This document shows positions 22,980 through 31,804 of a stretch of 64,000 bases of DNA, piece by piece. The notes beneath the pieces are model-generated. The model did no database searches. It was not told the DNA's origin and saw nothing but the letters and a program-made list of their open reading frames with translations. Position 1 is the first letter of the stretch; every line of letters begins with the position of its first letter. Position numbers and translations under genes: made by a program. The stretch comes from Stenomitos frigidus ULC18. Lineage in GTDB: Bacteria; Cyanobacteriota; Cyanobacteriia; Leptolyngbyales; Leptolyngbyaceae. The stretch is taken from contig NZ_PVWK01000061.1 of the NCBI RefSeq assembly GCF_003003795.1, forward strand, positions 1-64,000, in the 5' to 3' direction.

Positions 22980-25778
22980 TCATTGTTGGCTTCGCTGCGT
23001 TAACTGTTCCTGTGCCCATTGCCGCAGTTGCTCGTCGGGGTCGTTTTCTGCCCTGTCGCGCAACAGTTCGAGGGTTTTGGGATGGGTGGGATAGTGAGTG
23101 AGAAGGGCTTGAAGGGCAGTTCGTCGAGCCCAATAATCGATATCGTGAGCAGCAGAATCGAGAAATAGATCAAGCAAATTAAGATCAAGCAAATTAAGCT
23201 GAGTAACTGAAGACAACGCTATTTGATCTTTTGCCCAAGTCAAAGCTAACTCTTGTAGTGCAACATGCCGAATCTCCTCATTCTCAGACTTTGTACATTT
23301 CATCAACCAAGTCAATGTATTAGGATCATTTTTCCAGTCTCTCGATATCCTGGCAAAAATAGTTATTAAAACGCTGAAGCCAAAAGTGCTTTGCTCGACA
23401 ATATTCTTGAACCAAGATAAAATTTCAATCTCATATTTCCAGTATTTAGCGATTTCTCGAATTGCTTGGTCTCTGGAATTATCACGATAAGCTATTAACA
23501 CAAAATTCTTAAGCCAAGCAAGCTTAATAGGGTCATCTTTCCAAAGGGATGCAATAATTGAAACTGCAGGAACATTAATCTTATAATCATCTAATCTATC
23601 AAATCCTGTATAGTTAGCAAGTTTTTCTAAGCAGCCAAATAGTTTGGTTGAGATTGCTGAGAGTGAGTTTCGATTTTTGATTTCCGAAAAACAATGCGCT
23701 GCTAAAAATACATTGGCAAATTCTTCATTCTCTCCATTTTGCTCAAGTAAATAATCAACAATGTTGCTGGAAAAGTGAACATTTAACATACTTGAAACTA
23801 AACGAAGAGTTTCATGCCAGGTTTCGTCTTGCCAGTGGTTCCCGAAGACCTCATCGCGCAATTGTTCAAAGGTGAGGGTGCGTTGTTTCTCGAAGCGATG
23901 GACGATTTCAACGGCGCAGAAATATTCTAAAAAGGTGCGGTGGACGAAGCCGTAGGTGTCGGCACCCCGATCGCACAAAATAAAGTTGCGATGGCGTAGC
24001 TGATCGATGAGTTTGTTTGCCTTCTCGCGGGGTTCGCTAAAGCCCTGGTCGCGCAAATAGTCGGTGAGGATGCGGGTGAGGCGATCGGCACTGATCAAAT
24101 TGCCTTTCAGCCCTTCCTCACCCGCCTGCATGTCGTAGGCGATCAGGCGCAGCATTTCCTGTTTTTCGCGTCGCCCAATGGTGTCTAGAGGCAGATTCAG
24201 CTTTTTGTGATCCACATCCCAGTGGTAGAGCAGCACTCGCGAAGCCTGATCGTAGAGGTCGGCGCGATCGCGGGGTAATTCCTGCCGTCGGTTGAGGATT
24301 GCCATCATCGTCAGCAGCAGGGGATTGTCTGCCAGGTTGCGGATGGCTTGGGAGTTTGAGATCGCCTCCTTCAAGCGTGTGACTAAGCGATCCTTGTCGG
24401 GATCGTTGCCGAGGGCAAGGGTGTACCAGCGATTGATAAACTCGTGGATTTCGTCGGTGTCTAAGGGTTGGATAGTGAAGTGACGGAAGCCAGCGTGTTG
24501 CAGGCGCTCTGGGCTATAGCCGATGATGCGCGAGGTGATGAGAATTTGCGCGTGGGGATATTGCTGGGCAAAGCGGATGATGTCGTCGGTGATGGCGGCT
24601 TGGGTGGGGCGATCGAACACTTCATCCAAGCCATCAAACATCACCAGCGTGGGATGCTCTTGCAAGTACTGATGCAACTGCTGTTGGTCAAACTGCCAAT
24701 CAACGCCGCGCCCACGATGAAGAAATTCGAGGAAACTGTTGGTCTGGGCGATCGCATATTCCCGCAATTCAATCAGCAACGGCAATCGCGCTGAGACCTC
24801 GGAGGTTTTTGAAACCTCCGAGGTCTGGGACTCCACCCATTCGAGCGCGAGATATTGCAGCAGGGTAGACTTCCCCGCACCCGGATCGCCAAGGATGACC
24901 CCCCGTTCTGAGAACCCCGTTGAGATCCCCGACTTTTCGGAAAAGTCGGGGATCTGGGAGTTGATCACCTCCAACACTTTCCGCGACGGCTGCTGAAAAT
25001 ACTCACGCCGATCGTGCTCCAACGCCTCTGATTCCGAAACCTCGGAGGTCTTCAAGACCTCCGAGGTTTGCCGAAGGTCTTCCCGCACCGTTTGCTCGAT
25101 AAACATCTTCCAGAGCTTGACGCGATACTGCTGGTCGGTTGTGTCAATGGTGGACAGCTTCAAATAGCCGTAGCTGGTCTGCAAACTGTCCCGATATTTG
25201 GCAACATCAAAGCCTGGAGAGATCTGCTTGTTCAGATGTGCGGTGTTGCGAGCGATGTCTTCCAGCAATGCGGTTTCGAGGAGCGATCGCAGTTCCGGTG
25301 TTTCTCGCACAATCCGTCGTACTTTCTTCAGGTATTCGCCGCCAATGCGCTGCCAGTCAAAGCCCTCTGGCATCGCTGGAAAGGGCTTACCTCGCAAAGT
25401 GGCTTGTGCCCAAAGGGTGGCTAAGGCGGCACTGTCGATCGCGCTGCAATCCTTCTCGAACGCTTGACCGAGAATGGGCTTCACCAAATCGTCTTTGACA
25501 AACTGGATGAGGGCAGGATCGTAGCGATCGCGAATTTCCGCCTTCGACAACTCCTGATCTTCCAGTTCCTCTGTCACCAACAGCAAAAACGCCTGTAACG
25601 CTCCAGCGACCGCCTTCTTTGCCACCTCTGGTTTTGCCGCTGCCACACCTTCCTTCAAACAGCCTTTAAAGAAGTCCTTGACATAATCTTCCGCAGCCGT
25701 TTGCCCCAACTTCAAGCCCTGCTCAAAGATGGCTTTTCCCAGTTCTGTTGCGCCGATCGTCAGCAACCATTCCAACAT
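22980..25778 (-). CDS. NACHT-domain NTPase with HEAT-like repeats
   Basis: A 932-residue STAND-type protein. The N-terminal 230 residues are helical with no recognised effector domain. A NACHT ATPase follows, with Walker A GDPGAGKST (297-305), Walker B LVMFDGLDE (378-386) and sensor ILITSRIIGYSPE. The C-terminal 330 residues contain HEAT-like alpha repeats ending RWAQEQL-type units. The family works as nucleotide-driven switches; several bacterial NACHT proteins protect against phage. Three translated palindromic repeats sit in linkers around the ATPase (residues 237-248, 274-286, 318-329). The gene precedes two toxin-antitoxin modules and an IS relic. A defence role is an inference. Confidence 0.88.
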   Translation of the reverse strand: MLEWLLTIGATELGKAIFEQGLKLGQTAAEDYVKDFFKGCLKEGVAAAKPEVAKKAVAGALQAFLLLVTEELEDQELSKAEIRDRYDPALIQFVKDDLVKPILGQAFEKDCSAIDSAALATLWAQATLRGKPFPAMPEGFDWQRIGGEYLKKVRRIVRETPELRSLLETALLEDIARNTAHLNKQISPGFDVAKYRDSLQTSYGYLKLSTIDTTDQQYRVKLWKMFIEQTVREDLRQTSEVLKTSEVSESEALEHDRREYFQQPSRKVLEVINSQIPDFSEKSGISTGFSERGVILGDPGAGKSTLLQYLALEWVESQTSEVSKTSEVSARLPLLIELREYAIAQTNSFLEFLHRGRGVDWQFDQQQLHQYLQEHPTLVMFDGLDEVFDRPTQAAITDDIIRFAQQYPHAQILITSRIIGYSPERLQHAGFRHFTIQPLDTDEIHEFINRWYTLALGNDPDKDRLVTRLKEAISNSQAIRNLADNPLLLTMMAILNRRQELPRDRADLYDQASRVLLYHWDVDHKKLNLPLDTIGRREKQEMLRLIAYDMQAGEEGLKGNLISADRLTRILTDYLRDQGFSEPREKANKLIDQLRHRNFILCDRGADTYGFVHRTFLEYFCAVEIVHRFEKQRTLTFEQLRDEVFGNHWQDETWHETLRLVSSMLNVHFSSNIVDYLLEQNGENEEFANVFLAAHCFSEIKNRNSLSAISTKLFGCLEKLANYTGFDRLDDYKINVPAVSIIASLWKDDPIKLAWLKNFVLIAYRDNSRDQAIREIAKYWKYEIEILSWFKNIVEQSTFGFSVLITIFARISRDWKNDPNTLTWLMKCTKSENEEIRHVALQELALTWAKDQIALSSVTQLNLLDLNLLDLFLDSAAHDIDYWARRTALQALLTHYPTHPKTLELLRDRAENDPDEQLRQWAQEQLTQRSQQ
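24794..24826. repeat. in-frame palindromic repeat in NACHT gene (1)
   Basis: AGACCTCGGAGGTTT pairs perfectly with AAACCTCCGAGGTCT across a 3-base loop. Translated on the minus strand it gives TSEVSKTSEV just after the Walker A helix region. It shares its core with the element at 25037. Confidence 0.75.
24923..24955. repeat. in-frame palindromic repeat in NACHT gene (2)
   Basis: AGATCCCCGACTTTT pairs perfectly with AAAAGTCGGGGATCT, loop CGG. Translated, it gives IPDFSEKSGIS immediately before the Walker A motif. The sequence differs from the other two, so it is a second repeat family. Confidence 0.75.
25037..25069. repeat. in-frame palindromic repeat in NACHT gene (3)
   Basis: AAACCTCGGAGGTCTT pairs perfectly with AAGACCTCCGAGGTTT across a single base. 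Translated, it gives QTSEVLKTSEVS in the linker before the ATPase. It belongs to the same family as the copy at 24794, with the loop side reversed. Confidence 0.75.
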
Positions 25779-25874
25779 ACTGAACCAGACGTGTTGAATG
25801 TTCTCTCCACTATCGCATTCACATTCCAGAGATGCGAACGATTACAGTATGGAGAGCAGCGTTCAGGCGAATTA

Positions 25875-27248
25875 ATGACCAGCTACCAGTTTCCTGAAAA
25901 CTTCCTCTGGGGAGCCGCCACCGCATCCTATCAAATTGAAGGGGCAGCGAAAGAGGATGGGCGCAAGCCAAGCGTGTGGGATACCTTTAGCGCCAAGCGG
26001 GGACGAACGTTAAATGGCGATACGGGTGCGATCGCCTGTGACCACTACCACCTTTATGAAAGCGACGTCAAGCTGATGGCAGCGTTGGGCATTAAACATT
26101 ACCGCTTTAGCATTGCCTGGACGCGGATTATTCCCGACGGGCGGGGAGCCGTCAACGAAGCGGGTGTGGATTTCTACAGACGACTGGTAGATTGTTTGCG
26201 CGAGCATGGGATTACGCCTCACGCCACTCTGTTTCATTGGGATAGTCCCCAGGCGCTAGAGGATCGCTACGGTTCCTGGCGCAGTCGGGAGATGGCGCAG
26301 GATTTTGCGGCTTATGTGACCGCAGTGGTAAGTCGGCTGGGCGATCGCATCACCCACTGGATGACCATCAACGAAATTTCGTGCTTTACCCATCTGGGGT
26401 ATGCGGTGAATGCCGATCCGCCTCACGCTCCGGGCACTCGTGTCAAAAGCCGCAAAGAAGTCTGGCAAACCAGCCATCATGCGATTGTGGCACACGGACT
26501 GGGCTGTCAAGCCATTCGAGCCGCCTCGCCTGTTCCCTGTTCCATTGCCCTGGTGGATAATCCGGCTGTAACGGTGCCGATCGCTGAATCGCCAGAACAC
26601 ATTGCTGCGGCACAAAAAGCGTTGCCGACCTGTTGGGCAAATGGGGGCATCCTGTATCCCGTCTTAACTGGTGCCTACAGCCCAGCGCTATTGGAGCAAT
26701 TGGGGCATGATGCGCCAACCATTCAGGCAGGTGATTTAGACACGATCCATCAACCCCTGGATGCGCTGGGGCTGAACATCTACACGGGTACTTACGTGCG
26801 AGCAGCCGACAACCCTAGTGGTTACGAATGTCTCGACTTTCGTGACAGCTACCCACGCCTCAACATGCCCTGGCTCTGGATGTTGCCAGAAGCGCTGTAT
26901 TGGGGGGTGCGTCACGTTAGCGAAACGCTGGGACGACCTGATTTGCCCGTATTTATTACCGAAAATGGCTGTGCCGCTCAAGATACTGTGGATGCTCAAG
27001 GCGAAGTCATCGATCTAGAGCGAATTGCCTATCTGCGGCAGAACCTCAAAGCGGCTCATCGTGCGGTGGAGGACGGCTATCCCCTACACGGCTATTTTGT
27101 TTGGAGCCTGCTGGACAACTTTGAATGGGCGTGGGGCTACGATCGCCGCTTTGGCATCACCTACATCGACTATCCCACTCAACAGCGCACCCCCAAAGCG
27201 AGCTTTCACTGGTATGCGGAGTGTATTCGGCAAAAGCGGGTGGTTTGA
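25875..27248 (+). CDS. GH1 beta-glucosidase
   Basis: A 457-residue cytosolic glycoside hydrolase of family 1. It starts YQFPENFLWGAATASYQIEG, the family signature. The acid/base Glu167 lies in WMTINEISCF and the nucleophile Glu363 in VFITENGCA; the aglycone-site segment SLLDNFEWAWGYDRRFG is near the end. It hydrolyses terminal beta-glucosides, such as cellobiose; the exact substrate is not readable. The usual Pro after the acid/base Glu is Ile here. ATG 25875 is the family start; the long upstream extension overlaps the NACHT gene on the other strand and is not coding. Confidence 0.92.
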   Translation: MTSYQFPENFLWGAATASYQIEGAAKEDGRKPSVWDTFSAKRGRTLNGDTGAIACDHYHLYESDVKLMAALGIKHYRFSIAWTRIIPDGRGAVNEAGVDFYRRLVDCLREHGITPHATLFHWDSPQALEDRYGSWRSREMAQDFAAYVTAVVSRLGDRITHWMTINEISCFTHLGYAVNADPPHAPGTRVKSRKEVWQTSHHAIVAHGLGCQAIRAASPVPCSIALVDNPAVTVPIAESPEHIAAAQKALPTCWANGGILYPVLTGAYSPALLEQLGHDAPTIQAGDLDTIHQPLDALGLNIYTGTYVRAADNPSGYECLDFRDSYPRLNMPWLWMLPEALYWGVRHVSETLGRPDLPVFITENGCAAQDTVDAQGEVIDLERIAYLRQNLKAAHRAVEDGYPLHGYFVWSLLDNFEWAWGYDRRFGITYIDYPTQQRTPKASFHWYAECIRQKRVV

Positions 27249-27286
27249 GGAAAGGGATGAGGGATTAGGACTTACGCATTTGCCCC

Positions 27287-27333
27287 AAGCCCCCTTTCTT
27301 GTATGCCCGGTAAGGGGTATATGCTGGGGGCTT
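27287..27333 (+). terminator. terminator after GH1 gene
   Basis: AAGCCCCC (27287-27294) and GGGGGCTT (27326-27333) form a stem with an inner region that can also pair partly, followed by TTC. It lies about 40 bases after the GH1 stop. The adjoining GGACTTACGCATTTGCCCC resembles ends of common cyanobacterial repeats. Confidence 0.5.
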
Positions 27334-27606
27334 TTCTGAAGCATGCCAATGGGCGCTTGGTGTGCGATGGATTCAGAGAGAAGGGTCTGATGTGGCACAG
27401 ACGGTGGGGTGAAAAGGGCGATGAACTTTGCAGTCAATCGCACAAATGAGCATCGTGCAGAATGCTCGTCGCAGTATTCAGACGCTGCCGCAGCCGTTTA
27501 ACTCTCGCTAGTGTTCCCCTGGGAGTGATTGGTGATGGGCGCGCTGTGTAAGGTTTTGCCTCAGCCTTTAGCTTTTAGCTCTCAGTTTGCTGGGTTGCGT
27601 CTTTGG

Positions 27607-28569
27607 TTAAGACAGTAAGCAGGCGATCGGGAACATTAAATATTCCAGGAAAAACAGCTTCCAGATGAACTGGTAGTAGCGACTAATCGATGCCTGGGTT
27701 GTGAGGTCTACTCGCATACTGCGTAGCCACAGCAAACCTAAGGCCACGAGATGGAAGACAACCAGAAACAGACGATTGGTGCCAGGAAGCCCTGCTAAAC
27801 CTGCCAAAATCATGCCCAAATAGCAGATTGTGATGACCCAGAGGGCAAGGTGAAAGATGGTTCTTTGCCCTAACCTCAAGGTGAACGTGTTGATGTTAAA
27901 CCGACGATCGCCCTCCATGTCAGGAATATCCTTAAAGATGGCGATCGCAAACGTGAAGACCAGCACAAACAGTGTCAGTGCCCAAACGGATGGTGGAATG
28001 GCTAGTCTGCCCTGGAAGTGCAGAAAAAGCCCCAGATTTACGATCACTCCCCGCACCGTAAAAATGCAAAGAGACGCCCAGACTGGAAAGCGCTTGAGTC
28101 TAAACGGTGGTAGAGAGTAGGCAGTGCCAATGAGCAGACTGGTACCAACTGTGATCAACAAAAACAGTCCTTGCCATAGTGCCAACAGGAATGCCAGCAC
28201 ACCTGCGATCGCCACAATGACGACACCTTGCGGATGCGAAAATTCCCCCGATGCTAGTGGGAGATGCGGTTTGTTAATGCGATCGATCCCCACATCCTCT
28301 AGCTGGTTTAGCCCCACAATATAGACGTTACCGCAGAGACACGCTAGAAGCGGCGGCACAAGAGACGCGACGGCCTCTTCGATCGACCACTCCCCACGAC
28401 CAGCTCTAGCGATCAAATACAGCCCCAAGACACTTAAGCTAGTGCCAATGATGGTGTGTGGACGAGCGAACTTCCAGAACGAGTAGAGTCCCGGAGCATG
28501 GCGTTGAAGTAACCCGTTTTTCCTAAATTGAGGGGCGGAAAAAGGGGATTTGGAGACAATCCGGCTCAT
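27607..28569 (-). CDS. hpt: homogentisate phytyltransferase
   Basis: A 320-residue membrane prenyltransferase of the UbiA superfamily that joins homogentisate and phytyl diphosphate, the committed step of tocopherol (vitamin E) synthesis. Aspartate-rich motif 1 is NQLEDVGIDRINKPHLPLAS (about residues 107-126) and motif 2 is KDIPDMEGDRRFNINT near 215; the N-terminal FWKFARPHTIIGTSLSV is also typical. About eight to nine helices are seen, placing it in the thylakoid or cytoplasmic membrane. Length matches cyanobacterial Hpt. A low-complexity repeat lies at its 3' side. Homogentisate solanesyltransferase-like activity is the main alternative. Confidence 0.93.
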   Translation of the reverse strand: MSRIVSKSPFSAPQFRKNGLLQRHAPGLYSFWKFARPHTIIGTSLSVLGLYLIARAGRGEWSIEEAVASLVPPLLACLCGNVYIVGLNQLEDVGIDRINKPHLPLASGEFSHPQGVVIVAIAGVLAFLLALWQGLFLLITVGTSLLIGTAYSLPPFRLKRFPVWASLCIFTVRGVIVNLGLFLHFQGRLAIPPSVWALTLFVLVFTFAIAIFKDIPDMEGDRRFNINTFTLRLGQRTIFHLALWVITICYLGMILAGLAGLPGTNRLFLVVFHLVALGLLWLRSMRVDLTTQASISRYYQFIWKLFFLEYLMFPIACLLS

Positions 28570-28986
28570 GTGTACCTTTGAAACAAGACACTCTAAACTC
28601 TGGACTTTAGACGTTTCGCCCCTTAAAGTCTAGTATCCTAAGTTGGGTTGCACTGGTATCAGGTCACTAGATGTGTGGCTCTATACTATTGCTCATGAGC
28701 TTGTGACGACAGGGCTTGCTTGCCTCATCTAACGTGTAGTGTTGACTGCTGGAAGTCTTGATGTAGCGGGATTTTAAACAGTTTTGCACTCACAGTTATT
28801 GTCATTTGAGACGGCTCATGTTCTCGCTATCTTTACGGAGGTTGAGCTAGCGGTCAGCGTTTTTTAAGCACCTTGAATCATGATCGCGGCTAGTGAAATG
28901 ATCGGGGTTACTAGGCAAAATAACGAATCAGCCTGGTTATAATCGCCCCGGTATGTTCGCGCTTAATGACTGACGTTAATTGATTC
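28570..28986. other. 417-base divergent intergenic region
   Basis: Lies between divergent hpt and the M28 peptidase gene and must hold both promoters. It contains a tract of TAAAGTCTAG-like repeat words near hpt. No gene or RNA was recognised. Confidence 0.4.
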
Positions 28987-29877
28987 TTGTCCCTGATTCC
29001 CTTGCCTCTTAAAGAACGGCTCTACACTCACCTAGTGCAAATTGCTCGCGATCGCGACCCTTACTTGGCGACCGCAGGACATTTTTTTGTGCGTGAGTAC
29101 ATTCGGGCACAGTTGGCGCAGTGGGGCACGGTTGAAACCCACACATTTCAGGCACAGGGCATGGAGTTTCAGAATCTGATTTTGAATTTGCCTGCCAGAT
29201 CTGACGGTGGCAAGACACGCTTCTCCCTGAGCAAGGCCTCGCCAATGCCAAAACCACCCATTCTGATTGGTGCTCATTATGATGCTGTACCGGGTTCACC
29301 GGGAGCCGATGACAATGCTACAGGAGTGGCGGTTTTGCTGGAACTGGCACGGCTGTTTAGCGTCGAACCTGCACGTTACCCTATACGCCTTGTGGCCTTT
29401 GATCTAGAAGAAACGAGCTACGATCGCGCTGGCAGCACCCATTATGCCCACTCGCTTCAAGGGGAGCCGCTACGACTGATGCTGTCTCTGGAAATGCTGG
29501 GCTATTGCGATCAAACGCCCGGTTCTCAACGGTATCCCACTGGGCTGCAGGCGTTTTACCCCGATCGCGGCAATTTCATTGGCTTGATTGGTAATCTCAG
29601 AACCATACCCGATCTGATCCGCCTCAGTCGTCAGATGCGACAATGCCTCCCTTGCGAATGGTTACCTGCTGGCAAACGGGGGCTTATCGTGCCTGATACT
29701 CGCCGTAGTGATCATGCTGTCTTTTGGGACAAGGGCTATCGGGCGCTGATGGTGACAGATACGTCCTTTCTTCGCAACCCTCACTATCACAAAAGTAGCG
29801 ATCGACTGGACACGTTAGATCTTGCTTTCTTGACGAATGTCTGTCGTGGCTTGGTACGCGGTTTGCAGCAGTTGTAA
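28987..29877 (+). CDS. M28 family zinc peptidase
   Basis: A 296-residue metallopeptidase of the aminopeptidase Y/glutaminyl-cyclase group. Zinc ligands and catalytic residues are seen in order: GAHYDAVPG (His), GADDNATG (Asp), DLEETSYDRAG (Glu-Glu pair), SLEMLGY, and NPHYHKSSD (final His). No signal peptide is present, so it is probably cytosolic. The start is TTG at 28987, because an in-frame TGA lies two codons upstream and the sequence PLKERLYTHLVQIARDRDPY starts immediately. It removes N-terminal amino acids from peptides; specificity is unknown. Confidence 0.88.
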   Translation: MSLIPLPLKERLYTHLVQIARDRDPYLATAGHFFVREYIRAQLAQWGTVETHTFQAQGMEFQNLILNLPARSDGGKTRFSLSKASPMPKPPILIGAHYDAVPGSPGADDNATGVAVLLELARLFSVEPARYPIRLVAFDLEETSYDRAGSTHYAHSLQGEPLRLMLSLEMLGYCDQTPGSQRYPTGLQAFYPDRGNFIGLIGNLRTIPDLIRLSRQMRQCLPCEWLPAGKRGLIVPDTRRSDHAVFWDKGYRALMVTDTSFLRNPHYHKSSDRLDTLDLAFLTNVCRGLVRGLQQL

Positions 29878-30282
29878 CCCTTGAGCTGACTTTTTGAGAA
29901 TGGCAAACCCGACGTAAAAGTATGGAAAAGATCGCCCTCATTGCTCAAAACTGGTTGGTTTGAACTGGGCTGGGCTAATGCTAAAGCCTCCATGTTTCTA
30001 GTCTCTCAGGATGCCAAAGTGGGTTGCAGATCACCGTCCGACAGTGATTTAGAGCAGCAGCTTTCGTGATGGCATGAGGCACATTCAAGCCATGATTCAT
30101 GAAACAAACTCAGCCTTTTCTCGATCGGTGCTTTGTTAAGAAAGAGGGCTGTAAATGACGCCGACTTATCTTGCGACACAGATGTTTCCTAAGCGCATTG
30201 TTGTTGAAACTCCGAGAAATTAATGATACCGTTTGTGCTTTTTAGAGCTATCGTGTAGGAACAGTGATTGGGGGAGAAAATC
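29878..30282. other. 405-base intergenic region
   Basis: Separates the M28 gene from the lipoprotein gene. No supported gene, RNA or strong hairpin was found. GGGGGAG just before 30283 is the ribosome site of the next gene. Confidence 0.4.
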
Positions 30283-31002
30283 ATGCGTAAACTTGTGCTT
30301 GTCGGACTTGCTGGAGCGATCGCGTTAACGGTCGCCAGTTGTTCATCCGATTCAGGCGGCGATGTCGCCTCCTCCCCATCGCCCATTGCCTCTCCCGTGG
30401 CTAAAAAGCCCGCTACCACCCAGCCGTTTGGTGCTAAAGGAGCCGCTCCCTTAGTGGCTCAAAAACCACCTGCGGGTGATACGATTCCAGGCTTAATTCA
30501 ATCAACAAACGGCGACGAACGGGCAAAACAAGTACAAGCAAGTATTGACGGTCAGAAGGGGAAAGATCCGTTTGCAGGCTTGCCGCCGAAAGTGGAACGG
30601 TCTCGTACTGCGGCTAGTCGCCAAAACGTACCCACCGTCAGCCAACTGCCAACCAAACCTCGATCGACGACCACTGCCTTTAATCCCAGAACCCCGATGC
30701 CTCCTGGGAAAGGCATTCCGACCATCAAAACCTTACCACCACTGCCCTCTGCAAACTTAGCAAATGCCGTTGAAGTGAGTGGCGTTGTGATGGTGGGTGG
30801 CGTCGCTCAGGCGATCGTCAAGGCACCCAATGAAGAAACTAGCCGCTACGTGCGGGTTGGGCAACGACTCTCCAACGGTCAGGTGCTCGTTAAGCGCATT
30901 GAGATGAATGCGGGATCTGATCCGATCGTGATTCTTGAAGAAAACGGGGTTGAAGTTTCGAGAGCCGTTGGTACGGTAGCACCCACAGCTAAACCGGCCT
31001 AA
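30283..31002 (+). CDS. proline-rich lipoprotein with PilP/GspC-like C-terminus
   Basis: A 239-residue lipoprotein. The signal MRKLVLVGLAGAIALTVASC places the lipid on Cys20. A long low-complexity Pro/Ser/Ala/Lys linker runs to about residue 165. The C-terminal 65 residues (VEVSGVVMVGGVAQAIVKAP, RYVRVGQRLSNGQVLVKRIE, VILEENGVEVSR) resemble the PilP/GspC homology-region fold of type IV pilus and type II secretion assemblies. It could act in the periplasm as a pilus-alignment component; no pil genes adjoin it. ATG 30283 with GGGGAG upstream is preferred to TTG 30268. Confidence 0.7.
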   Translation: MRKLVLVGLAGAIALTVASCSSDSGGDVASSPSPIASPVAKKPATTQPFGAKGAAPLVAQKPPAGDTIPGLIQSTNGDERAKQVQASIDGQKGKDPFAGLPPKVERSRTAASRQNVPTVSQLPTKPRSTTTAFNPRTPMPPGKGIPTIKTLPPLPSANLANAVEVSGVVMVGGVAQAIVKAPNEETSRYVRVGQRLSNGQVLVKRIEMNAGSDPIVILEENGVEVSRAVGTVAPTAKPA

Positions 31003-31106
31003 GCGCTGGTAACAACGATTTGCAACGACTGAAAACGACTGTGATCAGCAAGCGCTAGAGTGTAAAGACAGGCTTGTCGTTCGTTTTCGCTTGGAGCTGT
31101 GCAGCC

Positions 31107-31778
31107 ATGACACATGCGACGTCTCAGCAGCAGCCGTGGGGCTTTTTAGGAACGGATTTGATTGATCTGGTCTTCTCACCAAGCCAGCAGCCAAATCCTC
31201 AAGCAACGCAGGATGCTGATCTGCTGCGTTGGTTCAGCTTTGTGCCGGGGTTGCAAGAGCTGCTAACGCTACGACAGGTGCATGCCCTGGAACACGCTAC
31301 TGTATGGGTTTTAAGCAGTCGGGCAAAACCACGCCCGTTTACGGCTATGGGCAGTGCGCCAGATAACGAATTGCTCGGTGGGATGTCTACCGATCGTGGC
31401 TTTTACCTCTACGGACAGGTGGATACGGCTGAATTGCATCGTGCTGTTCAAGTGGCGTTGCGGCGGATTACCGCTGGCGAGTGGCACCTGGCGGTGCATC
31501 CCCGCTGTGGTACAAATTTATCTGTAGGGATGCTGCTCACTGCTGGGTTTGCCCTTGGCACGTCGGCGTTACTACCCCGTGGGCCGATCGAGCAGTTTGT
31601 GGGCTTGGGGGTTGCCGCTGCTACAGCGGCTCATCTTACGCCTGACTTCGGTAGCTTTGCTCAGCAGTACATCACAACTGCCATTCCGTTCAATTTGGCG
31701 ATCGATCGCATCATTGCCAATCAAGATGCCCTCGGTCGTCCGGCTCACTTCGTACAAGTGCGCTGGAGAGAAGAGTAG
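31107..31778 (+). CDS. DUF6391 family protein
   Basis: A 223-residue cyanobacterial protein. A polar N-terminus is followed by LLTLRQVHALEHATVWVLSS (the HALEHA motif may bind metal), GGMSTDRGFYLYGQVDTAEL, and WHLAVHPRCGTNLSVGMLLT. Two hydrophobic segments near residues 135-185 (LLTAGFALGTSALLP, VGLGVAAATAAHL) indicate membrane association. This order fits DUF6391, which has no known function. ATG 31107 has GGAG 8 bases upstream and is preferred to TTG 31074. It converges on larB. Confidence 0.75.
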   Translation: MTHATSQQQPWGFLGTDLIDLVFSPSQQPNPQATQDADLLRWFSFVPGLQELLTLRQVHALEHATVWVLSSRAKPRPFTAMGSAPDNELLGGMSTDRGFYLYGQVDTAELHRAVQVALRRITAGEWHLAVHPRCGTNLSVGMLLTAGFALGTSALLPRGPIEQFVGLGVAAATAAHLTPDFGSFAQQYITTAIPFNLAIDRIIANQDALGRPAHFVQVRWREE

Positions 31779-31804
31779 GGGTGGCTGTGCGCCCCTACGT
31801 AAGG

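Noticed and set aside
25701-25874. Upstream extension of the GH1 frame to a longer N-terminus
   Set aside because: It overlaps the start of the divergent NACHT gene and does not match GH1 enzymes, which begin at the later ATG.
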